A program made the position numbers and the translations under genes. A stretch of DNA of 64,000 nucleotides, taken from positions 558,001-622,000 of the forward strand of contig JBKBLN010000001.1 of NCBI GenBank assembly GCA_046296415.1. The letters are read 5' to 3'. This document shows, piece after piece, positions 1 through 9,697 of the stretch. Numbering within the stretch: the stretch's first letter is position 1; every line of letters begins with the position of its first letter. The notes beneath the pieces are model-generated. The model saw only the letters and a list, made by a program, of their open reading frames with translations, had not been told where the DNA came from and did no database searches. This DNA comes from CAYNRA01 sp046296415. GTDB taxonomy: Bacteria; Bacteroidota; Bacteroidia; Cytophagales; Spirosomataceae.

Positions 1-1325
1 TCTTTTTGGGTATTAAAATTGGTCATACAGGCTCGTAGGCTGTAGGTACCTTCAATAGGGTAGGCCGAGATCCAGACTTTACCGGAGGAAATGGCTTCCT
101 GAGCGGCTTGAATGCCACGATTCGGTGTCCAATGGGGACGTTTGAAGCATACAACAGGCAGATTTGTTGGATTTGTAATTTCCCAACCTGTTGCTATCAA
201 CCTCTCTCGAAGATAATGACCTAATTCAATATGGTGTTCTATGAGCTTAGCCAACCCGTCATCTCCGTAGATTTGCCAAGCTAAGTAAATACGGAGACCT
301 AAAAATCGCCGGGACCATGGGAGTGAATGTGCAAAAGGATCGGGTTGCCCAGCGCCTTCTTTCGGCATGTACTCGGCTGAAATTCGAAAGGTTTTTCCAA
401 GAATTTCAGGATGTCGGGTGATCCAAACGCTGGTTCCCATGGGTACTGACCACCATTTGTGTGCATCAAATGTAATCGAGTCTGCTCGCTCAATTCCCTG
501 TAACCATTCCTTATATTGGGGATGGATCACCAGTCCACCTCCCCAGGCCGCATCTGCGTGGAGCCAACAACCATATTTTTGGGTGAGTGTATGGATTTTT
601 TCAATGGGGTCAATGACTCCAGTTCCAGTTGTACCCATCGTGGCAACCACCAAAAAGGGAGTTCGGCCCGCCGCTACATCTTCCTGAAGCATACGATCCA
701 GGGCATCAACATCCATTTTCAAGTCGATTGTAGGTACATTTCGTACCGAGGATCGCCCAAGCCCTGTACAAGCGGCCGACTTTAAGACGGAATGATGGCT
801 CTCTGCCGAAGTGTATAAAACAGGTTGGCCCTGTACTCCGTCTTGTCCAAAAGAAGGGAATTTCGCATGGAGGGCGCACAAAACTGCGGTTAAATTGGCT
901 TCCTGCCCGCCACTGGCCACGGTACCATCGATTGGGTCAAATCCGAATCGTTCCCCCAAACGTTGAATGACATCCCGTTCTATTTCATTGGCCCACGGTG
1001 CATGGCTCCATGCAGCTAATTGAGGATTAAATGCAGCCAATAACGCATCTGCCAGAATTCCGGCAAAGGACCCTTTCGGATTAAATAACCCAAAATAAGC
1101 CGGGTGACCCGTCTGCACAATCAAGGTCGATAAGCCTTCCACCACATGATCTAATACAGCCTTTGGTTGGCCCTGATGTGCCTTTCCCTTTTCAATAAAT
1201 TGCCGAATGAGGTGGACATCCAGAGGGGGAGTCACTGGATTTAGACTGACTTGTTGATTCCACCTCTCAATCTGATCGATTAGGTGGTGCCAAAGTTCGA
1301 GACGTTGTTCGTTTGAAAAATCCAT
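1..1325 (-). CDS. PLP-dependent group II decarboxylase, 3' end cut by window
   Basis: About 441 codons are visible from an ATG at 1325 before the frame runs off the left edge. The reading matches the aromatic-L-amino-acid/glutamate decarboxylase family: a PLP-ring pocket DAAWGGG near residue 257, and DAHKWW near residue 289 whose Lys would form the Schiff base with pyridoxal phosphate. The enzyme would decarboxylate an amino acid in the cytoplasm; the substrate cannot be told from sequence alone. The upstream neighbour, a Nudix gene, is divergent with a 119-base gap, so this gene probably has its own promoter. The C-terminal substrate-specificity part is missing from the window. Confidence 0.85.
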   Translation of the reverse strand, partial: MDFSNEQRLELWHHLIDQIERWNQQVSLNPVTPPLDVHLIRQFIEKGKAHQGQPKAVLDHVVEGLSTLIVQTGHPAYFGLFNPKGSFAGILADALLAAFNPQLAAWSHAPWANEIERDVIQRLGERFGFDPIDGTVASGGQEANLTAVLCALHAKFPSFGQDGVQGQPVLYTSAESHHSVLKSAACTGLGRSSVRNVPTIDLKMDVDALDRMLQEDVAAGRTPFLVVATMGTTGTGVIDPIEKIHTLTQKYGCWLHADAAWGGGLVIHPQYKEWLQGIERADSITFDAHKWWSVPMGTSVWITRHPEILGKTFRISAEYMPKEGAGQPDPFAHSLPWSRRFLGLRIYLAWQIYGDDGLAKLIEHHIELGHYLRERLIATGWEITNPTNLPVVCFKRPHWTPNRGIQAAQEAISSGKVWISAYPIEGTYSLRACMTNFNTQK

Positions 1326-1444
1326 CCTTGGGAAAAATTTTTGACCCAATTTAGGATGTTCAGAGCACTTAGGATGGAGTCTTCCTTAAATATCCGATGG
1401 AATGACCAAATATTTTGATAGATTGGTCAATAAAATAGATCCAC

Positions 1445-1876
1445 ATGAAAATTAGACCCGCACTTTTAGTTATTGAGGACAATAAGCTTTTAGTCATGCG
1501 ATACTCTTATTCAGGAGGAATTCGATGGAATTTACCCGGAGGAAATTTAGAATTCGGGGAGTCGGTCGTTCCCGCTTTAAAGAGAGAATGGAAAGAGGAA
1601 TTAAACGTCGAGGTCGAGGTTGGTCACTTGTTGGTCGTGGGCGAGACCGATCGCTCGGGACAACGAACTCTGCATATGGTATTTGAAGGTCGAATCGTTC
1701 ATGGGATTCCGTCCCTCCAGCCTGAAGAAACCACAGCCGAGGCAGTGGATTGGATTCCGGTGGAGGAAATTGAAAACGCAGCTCTATATCCAGCCATTCA
1801 AGGGTGGTTAAAATCGTATTGGACAGGCAATAACCCTCCTCATTATGCAGGATTATTGCCCCAGATTTGGTTGTAA
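1445..1876 (+). CDS. Nudix hydrolase
   Basis: The 143-residue protein has one Nudix fold. The Nudix box runs from Gly33 to about Val55 (GX5E, then REWKEEL), with the metal-binding REXXEE acidic cluster at residues 47-52. The usual Gly of the final EEXGU part is Asn54, a tolerated change in some members. Family members hydrolyse nucleoside diphosphates linked to another group X; the precise substrate is not predictable. It is divergent from the decarboxylase and its stop codon directly abuts the stop of the helicase on the other strand, leaving no room for a separate terminator. Confidence 0.85.
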   Translation: MKIRPALLVIEDNKLLVMRYSYSGGIRWNLPGGNLEFGESVVPALKREWKEELNVEVEVGHLLVVGETDRSGQRTLHMVFEGRIVHGIPSLQPEETTAEAVDWIPVEEIENAALYPAIQGWLKSYWTGNNPPHYAGLLPQIWL

Positions 1877-3178
1877 TTAGCGTTTTTTACGTGGTTGAGC
1901 GGTTGCTTTTTTTGCCTTGGGTTTGGCAGCCGGGCGCTTCTTTTTCTCATGGAAGGCTCCTAAGAAAGTAGGGTCTTCTTTTTTACGTTGGTTATCTATC
2001 TCTTTTAACATTTCCTGCCGTTCGTCAAAAGGTGTTTCGGTGATTTGCACGTCGGTAGGAAATGGCGCTTCTGGGATTTCCATTTGAATGATCTTTTCGA
2101 TTTTTTTCACATGGTATTCCTCTGCCATTGTCACAAACGTAATGGCAATACCAGAAAGATTAGCTCGGCCGGTTCGACCAATGCGGTGTACATAATCTTC
2201 GTAGATCAACGGTACATCAAAATTAATGACATGAGATACCCCGCGGACATCAATACCACGGGCGGCTACATCGGTAGAAACCAAGACCTCTAAATCACCA
2301 GATTTGAAGGCCTCCATGGCATTTATTCTTGTATTTTGGCCTTTATTGGCGTGAATGACCCGGATTTTCCCTGCCCCAACCACTTTTCGCTCCAAAAAAT
2401 GAAAGACATTATCTGCCATACTTTTGGATCGGGTGAAGATTAATGCGCGCTCGGGTTTCTCGGTTTCAAAAATATGCGCCAATAAGTTGATCTTGGTACG
2501 GAAATTGGGTACTCGGTACAAGGACTGCGTAATCGTTTCGGCGGTAGTGGCTTGTGGTGTCACCTCGATCCGGACAGGAGCCTCCAAGAATTCTTCGGAA
2601 AGCACCTCGACCTTCGGAGGAAACGTAGCAGAGAAAAGTAAGTTCTTTCGTTTTCTAGGAATGACCTCCAGTATTTTCCGAATTTGAGGAAAGAAGCCCA
2701 TATCCATCATTTTATCCGCTTCATCCAAGATCATGTATTGGAGGTTTTTGGGGACGATGACACCGCGGCTGTACAAATCGGTGAAACGACCCGGCGTAGC
2801 CAAGATGATATCGACACCTTTCTCAATGGCTTCTATCTGGGTTTTGGGTCCGAGACCACCATATATGGCAACGGACCGGATGTCGGTGTATTTGGAAAGC
2901 TTGATCAATTCCTCATGAATTTGCATGATCAACTCCCGGGTAGGCGCCAAAATTAAACATCGAGGTAAATGGCCTTGGGCGTATTTGATTTTCATCAACA
3001 AAGGCAAAAGATAGGCGGCTGTTTTCCCTGTTCCTGTTTGAGCTATGCCCAGCACATCATGTCCTTGAAGGATCATGGGAATGGCTTGAGATTGAATTTG
3101 AGTGGGTTGTGTGTAACCCTGTTCTTCAATGGCCGTTAACAGCTGTTTATTGAGGGCAAAATCTGCGAATGATGTCAT
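1877..3178 (-). CDS. DEAD-box ATP-dependent RNA helicase, RhlE-like
   Basis: The 433 residues carry the full superfamily 2 set: Q motif around residues 20-30, Walker A AQTGTGKT at 46-53, PTREL, the DEAD box near residue 152, SAT near 183, RGIDVRG, and HRIGRTGR in the second RecA domain. A lysine-rich tail of about 30 residues, probably RNA-binding, ends the protein. The role is ATP-driven RNA unwinding or remodelling in ribosome assembly or mRNA decay. The basic tail and length fit the RhlE group, widespread in Bacteroidota. It is convergent with the Nudix gene, with no gap. Confidence 0.93.
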   Translation of the reverse strand: MTSFADFALNKQLLTAIEEQGYTQPTQIQSQAIPMILQGHDVLGIAQTGTGKTAAYLLPLLMKIKYAQGHLPRCLILAPTRELIMQIHEELIKLSKYTDIRSVAIYGGLGPKTQIEAIEKGVDIILATPGRFTDLYSRGVIVPKNLQYMILDEADKMMDMGFFPQIRKILEVIPRKRKNLLFSATFPPKVEVLSEEFLEAPVRIEVTPQATTAETITQSLYRVPNFRTKINLLAHIFETEKPERALIFTRSKSMADNVFHFLERKVVGAGKIRVIHANKGQNTRINAMEAFKSGDLEVLVSTDVAARGIDVRGVSHVINFDVPLIYEDYVHRIGRTGRANLSGIAITFVTMAEEYHVKKIEKIIQMEIPEAPFPTDVQITETPFDERQEMLKEIDNQRKKEDPTFLGAFHEKKKRPAAKPKAKKATAQPRKKR

Positions 3179-3395
3179 GGAGATAAAAAAAATGAGACGT
3201 TCTGGTATCTGATCCGTCGTAAAGTGGAAGAGGGACGATGCACCCGAATATTTACCGGCAACTACCGTTAAAATAAAGAATTGTTTTTATTTTTGCTTCT
3301 AGCGCTACAAAAATACACAATTTTAGGCACTAATCCGTTTTTTTAAGGAATTGTCCCGTTTAAACCTTATTCACGTTTTTAACCAAGTATCCACA

Positions 3396-5111
3396 ATGAG
3401 GAGGATTTTATTTGTAACGGCTGTCCTTTTGTCCTTAACATGGGGACAGGCCCAGGCTCAATCAGACACCTGCCGAGTATGTAAACCCTATCCTTGGGAA
3501 GTAGGACTTCCGATCGGGTTGAATCAGTATTTCGGGGATATGCATTGTAGCCGCCCTTATGCGTCGGCCAATAGTTTGCTCACGGGTGTTTTTCTACGTC
3601 GTCATTTAAACGACTATTTCGCGTTGCGTCCACAAGTTTTGGTGGGTCGAATCGCAGGAAATGACCTAGATGCGCCCGATGGACGTTGGGACTACCGTCG
3701 ATTGAAATTTACCTCTCCTTTTGTCGAAACCGCTTTAATCGGTGAATTATACCCTTTTCGGGAACGAAAATATACATGTGATGGGGTCTTTAAAAAGACC
3801 TTAACTCCCTATCTCTTTGGTGGAGTTGGATTACTTTACACCAACCCAACCGTTACTATTCAACCGGGTGCTACGGCCCCACCTTTGCAACGTGACCTCG
3901 ATGCCGATGTCGAGAATCTAAAAAAATGGGGTGTTGTATTGCCTTTTGGCCTTGGTTTAAAGTACAATGTATCAGAGCGTTGGACAGTGGGTGCTGAGGC
4001 CGGATATCGTATTGCCTTCACCGATTACATCGATGGCGTTAGTTTGGCTGGAAACAACGGTCGAGATGACGGTTATTTCCTTGGCCAGGTCATGGTTTCC
4101 TATCGCTTTGGTTCAAAAGACTCGGATAAAGATGGTGTGGTGGATAACTGTGATGCTTGTCCAAACGAGCCAGGACTTCGGAAATTCCAAGGATGTCCGG
4201 ATCGTGACAACGACGGAACCCCAGATAAAGACGATGCATGTCCCGATGTACCAGGCCCCATTGCTTTAAAAGGTTGTCCTGATACAGATGGCGATGGTAT
4301 TCCAGATAAAGATGATGAATGTCCTACAGTTCCGGGCTTAGCATCCCTAAAAGGTTGTCCCGACCGAGATGGAGATGGTGTGGCAGATAAAGACGATGCT
4401 TGCCCAGATGTTCCAGGTAAAAAAGAATTGAAAGGTTGCCCTGATACTGATGGTGACGGAATTCCGGATCAAGAAGATGCGTGTCCAAATGAAGCAGGAA
4501 CCGCAGCTAATAAGGGCTGTCCAGATAGCGACGGAGACGGTATAATCGATAAAGAGGATGAATGTCCTCAGGTCGCTGGTTTGGCTGCCTTGAAAGGTTG
4601 TCCGGATCGGGATGGCGATGGTCTTGCTGATCATGTAGATGCTTGTCCTGACGAGGCTGGCCCGATTGAAAATAAAGGCTGCCCTGATGTTTGTAATTGT
4701 ACAGGATCTATATTTGAAATTCCGACGAACGAAGCACCCAAAGTGGTGACTCAGCTGGGGACCAATCCAGAGTTTGGCTATTCGGCGAATCTTTCTCCCA
4801 CTCAATTCTTGGCCAAATTGAAAAAAGCGTACACAGCTTCAGCTTCCAGTAAAAAATTCTTAGATGAACTTTTCCGTGGTATGGGATACACTGGATTTGC
4901 CGACGTAAAAGTATCGGATATCTCCAATGCTACCATTCCGTATGGTTCAGAAGGTAACATCGGGTTCTCGAAACAACACAAGTCTCAATACAGTAAATTG
5001 AACTTGAAACCTGTGGATCAGGCGGCCTTTAAGTTTACCTCGAAGAATGGCTGTGACATTTATTTCATGAAGACTTGTGGAAACCACTTCTACTTCTGTC
5101 CTAAGAAATAA
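3396..5111 (+). CDS. Outer-membrane barrel protein with seven thrombospondin type 3 repeats and an unrecognised C-terminal domain
   Basis: The protein has 571 residues from the ATG at 3396, which opens directly on a signal peptide (MRRILFV...AQAQS). A TTG 45 bases upstream in frame is less likely because it would put 15 residues before the signal. Residues about 22-241 look like an OmpA-type beta-barrel. Residues 242-430 are seven calcium-binding thrombospondin type 3 units of 27 residues each (D-x-D-x-D-G-x-x-D ... CP ... GCP). In most proteins of this layout an OmpA peptidoglycan-binding domain follows. Here residues 431-571 have no recognisable OmpA signature and end in a Cys-containing motif ([10 protein letters not shown], then FCP). 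The function is unknown; a structural or adhesive surface role is a guess. Confidence 0.8.
   Translation: MRRILFVTAVLLSLTWGQAQAQSDTCRVCKPYPWEVGLPIGLNQYFGDMHCSRPYASANSLLTGVFLRRHLNDYFALRPQVLVGRIAGNDLDAPDGRWDYRRLKFTSPFVETALIGELYPFRERKYTCDGVFKKTLTPYLFGGVGLLYTNPTVTIQPGATAPPLQRDLDADVENLKKWGVVLPFGLGLKYNVSERWTVGAEAGYRIAFTDYIDGVSLAGNNGRDDGYFLGQVMVSYRFGSKDSDKDGVVDNCDACPNEPGLRKFQGCPDRDNDGTPDKDDACPDVPGPIALKGCPDTDGDGIPDKDDECPTVPGLASLKGCPDRDGDGVADKDDACPDVPGKKELKGCPDTDGDGIPDQEDACPNEAGTAANKGCPDSDGDGIIDKEDECPQVAGLAALKGCPDRDGDGLADHVDACPDEAGPIENKGCPDVCNCTGSIFEIPTNEAPKVVTQLGTNPEFGYSANLSPTQFLAKLKKAYTASASSKKFLDELFRGMGYTGFADVKVSDISNATIPYGSEGNIGFSKQHKSQYSKLNLKPVDQAAFKFTSKNGCDIYFMKTCGNHFYFCPKK
4119..4685 (+). repeat. 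Seven tandem 81-base units encoding thrombospondin type 3 repeats
   Basis: Exactly 7 x 81 bases, each coding for a 27-residue unit of the form DxDxDGxxDxxDxCPxxxGxxxxxGCP. The protein motif is nearly invariant while synonymous bases differ between copies, so the array is old and kept by selection on the protein. Confidence 0.93.
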
Positions 5112-5124
5112 AAAGACCAAAAGT

Positions 5125-5172
5125 AAAAAAAGAGCGGGTCAGTGGTAATCCCACCGACCCGCTCTTTTTTTA
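5125..5172. terminator. Bidirectional rho-independent terminator
   Basis: A stem GAGCGGGTC/GACCCGCTC with a further inner GTGG/CCAC pairing is flanked by an A-run on the left and a T-run on the right. It lies between two convergent genes and can serve both. Confidence 0.85.
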
Positions 5173-5196
5173 TTATGAATGCAAACTGTGTTGTAC

Positions 5197-7590
5197 TTAA
5201 AACCGTTGAGGATGCGCTTCTTTCATGATTTCCCAAGCCTTATGCACTATGGTTTCGACGTTGGGTTTCGAGAAATAATCGCCATCTGAGCTATATGCAG
5301 GTCGATGTGCTTGTGCCGAAATCGTGGCTGGAGCACTATCCAACCAACGGTAAGCCCCTTGGCCTTCTACAACCTGTTGCATCATGTAGGCAGAAGCTCC
5401 TCCGGGCATGTCCTCGTCTGCAAATATCACTCGATTGGTTTTTTGAATAGACCGCACAATTGACTGGTGAACATCAAAAGGTAAGAGTGTCTGCACGTCA
5501 ATAACTTCCATCGAAATCCCCAGGAATTGATGCAACTGTTCGGCTGCTTCCAAAGCGATCCTGCACATCGATCCATAGGTGACTAACGTGATGTCGCTTC
5601 CTTCTCTGATGACCTCAGGCACCCCGAGTGGTACGTGAACGTCCGCCAAATTCTCAGGTTTCTTCTCTTTCACCCGATATCCGTTCAAACATTCGATCAC
5701 TAAAGCGGGGTCATCCCCTTTGAGTAAGGTGTTGTACATGCCAGCAGCTTGCACAAAATTGCGAGGGACACAAACATGCATACCCCGTAAAGCATGTAGC
5801 ATGACACCCATGTGGGAGCCAGAATGCCAGATTCCCTCCAAACGATGACCACGCGTGCGAACAATCAGAGGAGCTGCCTGTTTCCCGACAGTACGGTAGC
5901 GTAGGCAGGCTAAATCATCGGTCAAGGTCGGGAGAGCGTAGTATATGTAGTCAAAATATTGAATTTCGACGATTGGCCGAAGCCCGCGCATGGCGGCACC
6001 AATGCCCTGGCCAATAATGGTGGTTTCCCGAATGCCTGTGTCGGTAATGCGTAATTCACCGAAAGTATCTTGAAGTCCGGCGAAACCTTGATTGACATCC
6101 CCGATCTTACCCACATCTTCACCTAAAGCGAAAACAAGAGGATTGGATTCGAACAGATGTTTAAAGTACGAATTGATGATCTCTCTGCCTTCCACCATTG
6201 GGGCGTTGGGGGCAAAGTGCGCTGCCACAGCAGGAACATGCATGGGAGATGTGGGATACTCACTATACAAATGGGAGCTATAACGTTGGGCATTAATCTG
6301 CGTGATGGCATGTATCCAATCCTCCAGTTTTTTCCGGGCAGGAGTTGCTTCTTTACGGGTAAGGTAAAGAACTTTTTGTCCGAGTGAAATCACGTCCCGG
6401 CGGAGGGCTTGCGTGTTTTGCTCGACACCCTTGACCCAGTCTTGTGCCAGGGGGTGCTGTTGAATTAAGGGCTTAATCAGTCCTAATCCTTCTTTATTTT
6501 CCCGATCAATGCTTCCTCGAAATTCTTGCCATGCGGCATTTCGAGCTTTCTTAGCTACTTCTTTGGCCTCTGTTTCGATCGATTCGAGCTCAGCCTCAGA
6601 GGCTAGCTCTTGGGAAATTATCCAAGCTCGGAAGCGAACATTGGCATCGTGGTCCTCTTCCCATTTCAAACGCTCAGCTGATTTATAGCGCTCATGCGAG
6701 CCGGAAGCCGAATGTCCTTGGGGTTGGGTAAGCTCTTCTACGTGAACAAGAACCGGAATATGGTGATCTCGAGCCGCAATCGCTGCTTTTCGGTACGCTT
6801 GAAGCAAGGCAGGGTAGTCCCATCCTTTCACTTTGATGATTTCAAGTCCGTTGGTCCCTTGTTCAATCTGAAATCCCGCCAAGGCTTCCGAAATCGACGA
6901 TTTGGTGGTTTGGTAAGAAATGGGAACCGAAATACCATAGCCATCATCCCAAATGGAAAAAATCACCGGAATTTGAAGGACACCTGCTGCATTGATGCTT
7001 TCAAAAAACATACCCTGCGATGTGGAGGCGTCTCCTATGGTTAAAAAACAAACTTCATTTCCATGTTTTGAAAACTGCGTCAGGTGATGTAAGTCTTTGT
7101 TCTGACGATATAACTTGGAAGCATACCCAATGCCAATGCCTCGGGGCATTTGGCCTGCGGTGGAGGATACATCCATGATGTGGTTTTTCATTTCCGTTTG
7201 AGGAAGCCACTGGCCTTGGTCGTCTACCCAAGGATTTCCATAATGGCCATTCATGGATCTACCACCCGAGAATGGATCATGGCCGGCCTCGGCATCGGCA
7301 TAGAGTTGGGCAAAAAACTGTTGCCAAGTGAGTCCACCTACTGCCGCAACAAAAGTCTGATCGCGGTAGTAACCTGAACGAAAGTCCCCGGGTCTGAAAA
7401 CCTTGGCCATGGCGATCTGGGCGATCTCTTTCCCATCTCCAAAAATGCCAAATTTGGCTCGACCCATGAAGACATCTTTTCTTCCTAACAAACTAACTTC
7501 CCGGCTCTCACAGGCCAATCGGTAGTCGGCCAACACCTCCTCGCGGGTAATGTGTACATCCGATGCGATACGTTGTTTGGTTATTGCCAT
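5197..7590 (-). CDS. 2-oxoacid dehydrogenase E1, alpha and beta subunits fused
   Basis: This 797-residue protein joins both E1 halves in one chain. The N-terminal half has the thiamine-diphosphate region starting GDASTSQG and ending in an Asn-containing stretch near residue 200, as in E1-alpha. The C-terminal half, from about residue 470, has E1-beta features (GEDVGKIGDVNQGF, then RGHRLEG and DEDMPGG). It would decarboxylate a branched-chain or related 2-oxoacid and pass the acyl group to an E2 lipoyl transferase. Fused E1 chains of this size are common in Bacteroidota. No E2 gene is in the window, but an E3 (dihydrolipoyl dehydrogenase) lies at 13.5 kb. Substrate specificity is not certain. 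Confidence 0.88.
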   Translation of the reverse strand: MAITKQRIASDVHITREEVLADYRLACESREVSLLGRKDVFMGRAKFGIFGDGKEIAQIAMAKVFRPGDFRSGYYRDQTFVAAVGGLTWQQFFAQLYADAEAGHDPFSGGRSMNGHYGNPWVDDQGQWLPQTEMKNHIMDVSSTAGQMPRGIGIGYASKLYRQNKDLHHLTQFSKHGNEVCFLTIGDASTSQGMFFESINAAGVLQIPVIFSIWDDGYGISVPISYQTTKSSISEALAGFQIEQGTNGLEIIKVKGWDYPALLQAYRKAAIAARDHHIPVLVHVEELTQPQGHSASGSHERYKSAERLKWEEDHDANVRFRAWIISQELASEAELESIETEAKEVAKKARNAAWQEFRGSIDRENKEGLGLIKPLIQQHPLAQDWVKGVEQNTQALRRDVISLGQKVLYLTRKEATPARKKLEDWIHAITQINAQRYSSHLYSEYPTSPMHVPAVAAHFAPNAPMVEGREIINSYFKHLFESNPLVFALGEDVGKIGDVNQGFAGLQDTFGELRITDTGIRETTIIGQGIGAAMRGLRPIVEIQYFDYIYYALPTLTDDLACLRYRTVGKQAAPLIVRTRGHRLEGIWHSGSHMGVMLHALRGMHVCVPRNFVQAAGMYNTLLKGDDPALVIECLNGYRVKEKKPENLADVHVPLGVPEVIREGSDITLVTYGSMCRIALEAAEQLHQFLGISMEVIDVQTLLPFDVHQSIVRSIQKTNRVIFADEDMPGGASAYMMQQVVEGQGAYRWLDSAPATISAQAHRPAYSSDGDYFSKPNVETIVHKAWEIMKEAHPQRF

Positions 7591-7816
7591 AGCGTCTTAT
7601 CTAGATGCATTGCCATGCCGGTTGATGAAAATTAATTAGCATGACAACTTTTTTTGTAAAGTTACAATGTAAAATTTGATTTTTCAAATATGGGTCGGTC
7701 GGGAAGGATTGTTAATGCCTTGTTAAATTTTTGTTCAGAACCTAAAAAAAATATTTCTTTGTGATGTAAAATCTTTGAAATTGGATTTAAAATTAAAAAA
7801 ACCTGTTCACAATCTT

Positions 7817-8200
7817 ATGAGAAATTTATTTTTAACCCTCGTTGGGGTTCTAGCAATTTCGGTAGCAGCTTCTGCCCAAGGAAAATTAGAATTCAACAAA
7901 ATGGTACATGACTTCGGTAAATTAAACGAAGGGCCCATCGCTACCTATTCATTTGAAGTGAAAAATACAGGAAATGTACCGGTGGTTCTTTCCAATGTGC
8001 AAGCATCATGTGGATGTACCACGCCCGAGTGGAAGAAAGATCCTATCATGCCAGGCGCCAAAACTACGATCAAAGTTGGTTACAGTACCCAAGGCCGTCC
8101 AGGTGCATTTAATAAAACCATTACCGTGACAAGTAACGCGGAAAACGCACGCGAGGTATTAACGATCAAAGGATCTGTTGAGAACAAGCCTGGGGTTTAA
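7817..8200 (+). CDS. Secreted DUF1573 domain protein
   Basis: The protein has 127 residues from the ATG at 7817, which opens on a signal peptide (MRNLFLTLVG...ASAQG). A TTG 42 bases upstream in frame would place a charged leader before the signal and is not preferred. The mature part is one DUF1573 domain, an Ig-like/ASPM-type beta sandwich: HDFGKLNEG near the start, then SCGCTTPEW and KVGYSTQGRPG. These proteins are abundant and exported in Bacteroidota, but their role is not established. It is a single-gene unit followed by a perfect terminator. Confidence 0.88.
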   Translation: MRNLFLTLVGVLAISVAASAQGKLEFNKMVHDFGKLNEGPIATYSFEVKNTGNVPVVLSNVQASCGCTTPEWKKDPIMPGAKTTIKVGYSTQGRPGAFNKTITVTSNAENAREVLTIKGSVENKPGV

Positions 8201-8214
8201 TGTAATACCCAACC

Positions 8215-8258
8215 AAAAAAAGAGGAGAAATCAGGCAACTGATTTCTCCTCTTTTTTT
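8215..8258. terminator. Bidirectional rho-independent terminator
   Basis: A perfect stem AGAGGAGAAATCAG/CTGATTTCTCCTCT with a GCAA loop, an A-run before and a T-run after. It sits between the convergent DUF1573 and short-chain dehydrogenase genes. Confidence 0.93.
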
Positions 8259-8260
8259 GG

Positions 8261-9043
8261 CTAGGAAGTGACCAAACTAGCTAAATGTATTTTGACTCGC
8301 ATCATCCACCGGTCTGGAGTCAATCGAGGTAAATTACTGAGGAACCAGTTTTGGGTACCTACTACTTTTTTCCCGTGACCCGATAAAAAAAGTCGTACGC
8401 CTGCTTGGGCCACGGCATGTGCCGACATGGGTCGATTCGCCCGCATGGCATGGGTTTTGCGCATGGAATCGGTATGAAAGGGTGTTTCGACGGTGCCGGG
8501 GCAAAGCGTTGTTACCACAACACCCTTGGACTCCATCTCAGCTGCAATGGTCTCGGAAAAGTCAAGTACAAATGCTTTGGTCGAGGAGTAAACAGAATAA
8601 TAGGGAAATGGCAAAAAGGAGAGCAATGACGCAACATGCAGGATTCGCCCTTTCTGTTTTTGGACCATATCCTCCCCGAAGAGTCGAGTTAAACCCATCA
8701 AAGCGGTGATATTGATCGCCACCATTTGCTCTAATGTGGCAAGTGGCATCATCCAAAAGGGTCCATATTCCCCAAAACCAGCGTTGTTGATCAATCCAGT
8801 AATTTGATAGCCCTTTTCCTTCATCGCCCGATGGATTTCGACGGCCGCCCCAGGTTCTGCTAGATCAAACGGAAAAAAGTCTATGTCAACGGGATGGATT
8901 TTCATTAATTCAGATTGAATCGATTGTAACTTTTCCGCATTTCGGGCAATGAGGATTAGGTTGTGATTTTTTTCAGCCAAAAGCCGAGTCATTTCTAGGC
9001 CAATACCAGAGCTTGCCCCCGTAATCAGTATGTATTCTTTCAT
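8261..9043 (-). CDS. Short-chain dehydrogenase/reductase
   Basis: The protein has 260 residues with the classical Rossmann fold: TGASSGIG at residues 7-14 for NAD(P) binding, NNAG near residue 87 and the catalytic YSSTK (YxxxK) near residue 153. An Arg at position 34 suggests NADP preference. It belongs to the DltE/YqjQ-like branch. The substrate cannot be deduced. It stands alone, about 50 bases from the end of the Crp-family gene on the same strand. Confidence 0.9.
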   Translation of the reverse strand: MKEYILITGASSGIGLEMTRLLAEKNHNLILIARNAEKLQSIQSELMKIHPVDIDFFPFDLAEPGAAVEIHRAMKEKGYQITGLINNAGFGEYGPFWMMPLATLEQMVAINITALMGLTRLFGEDMVQKQKGRILHVASLLSFLPFPYYSVYSSTKAFVLDFSETIAAEMESKGVVVTTLCPGTVETPFHTDSMRKTHAMRANRPMSAHAVAQAGVRLFLSGHGKKVVGTQNWFLSNLPRLTPDRWMMRVKIHLASLVTS

Positions 9044-9096
9044 CTTTTTTTTGACAAAAGTGACGCACTGGTTCGGATAAAAACGATAACAAATGT

Positions 9097-9675
9097 TTAG
9101 GTTTTTGGAGTGGTCTGTTTTTTTATTCGACTCAGATGAATGGGTGTAATGCCTAAGTACGAAGCGATCAGATGTTGAGGGACTCGTTGATGGAGATTTG
9201 GAAAAGTTTGAGTGATGGACTCATACCGTTCTCTAGGTGTTCGTAGGTATTGATTTTGAATTCGTTGGTCGTGGTAGATGAAGTAATATTCCGCAATGAG
9301 CCTACCCAACTTTTGGCCGTTGGGTAGATGGGCATAACCCCATTCAATGGTTTTTCGTGGGATTTCCACGACCTCTAGTTCCTCCAAGGCCTGGAGACAA
9401 TAAACCGATGGGGTTTGTTGTAAAAAATGCGTGTAGTCGGCGATGAATTGGCCTTCCAATGCAAAGTGAACTGTGTGTTCGTTTCCCTGGGAATCGGTGA
9501 TAAACACACGAATCAAACCCCGGTTGATAAAAAAGATAGAGGGTGGCACTTGTCCAGGAGGGGATAGAATCTCATTTTTTTTGAATACCCGAACACGGGT
9601 CTGGGTTAGGAAGGAGGACAGGTCTTGATCGGAAATAGTGATCATGGAGTGGATGACTTCCTGAATCTGAAGCAT
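9097..9675 (-). CDS. Crp/Fnr-family transcriptional regulator
   Basis: The protein has 192 residues from the ATG at 9675; an in-frame ATG at 9705 would overlap the upstream gene by 8 bases and lengthen it to 202. The N-terminal part is a cyclic-nucleotide-binding-like beta roll. A long helix follows, then a helix-turn-helix near the end (LIASYLGITPIHLSRI). The CNB pocket does not show an obvious cAMP-binding Arg-Ala motif, which is typical of the Bacteroidota branch whose ligand is unknown. It lies 22 bases after the SRPBCC gene on the same strand, so the two are probably cotranscribed and may share a target. Confidence 0.87.
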   Translation of the reverse strand: MLQIQEVIHSMITISDQDLSSFLTQTRVRVFKKNEILSPPGQVPPSIFFINRGLIRVFITDSQGNEHTVHFALEGQFIADYTHFLQQTPSVYCLQALEELEVVEIPRKTIEWGYAHLPNGQKLGRLIAEYYFIYHDQRIQNQYLRTPRERYESITQTFPNLHQRVPQHLIASYLGITPIHLSRIKKQTTPKT

Positions 9676-9697
9676 TTTATTTGCTGTAAGTAAAATT

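Noticed and set aside
1377..1444. TATTTTG-like sequence as Nudix promoter
   Set aside because: The spacing does not fit TAnnTTTG; too weak to list.
4119..4685. CRISPR or tandem DNA repeat array
   Set aside because: The 81-base period is in frame and codes for the thrombospondin repeats, and there are no spacers.
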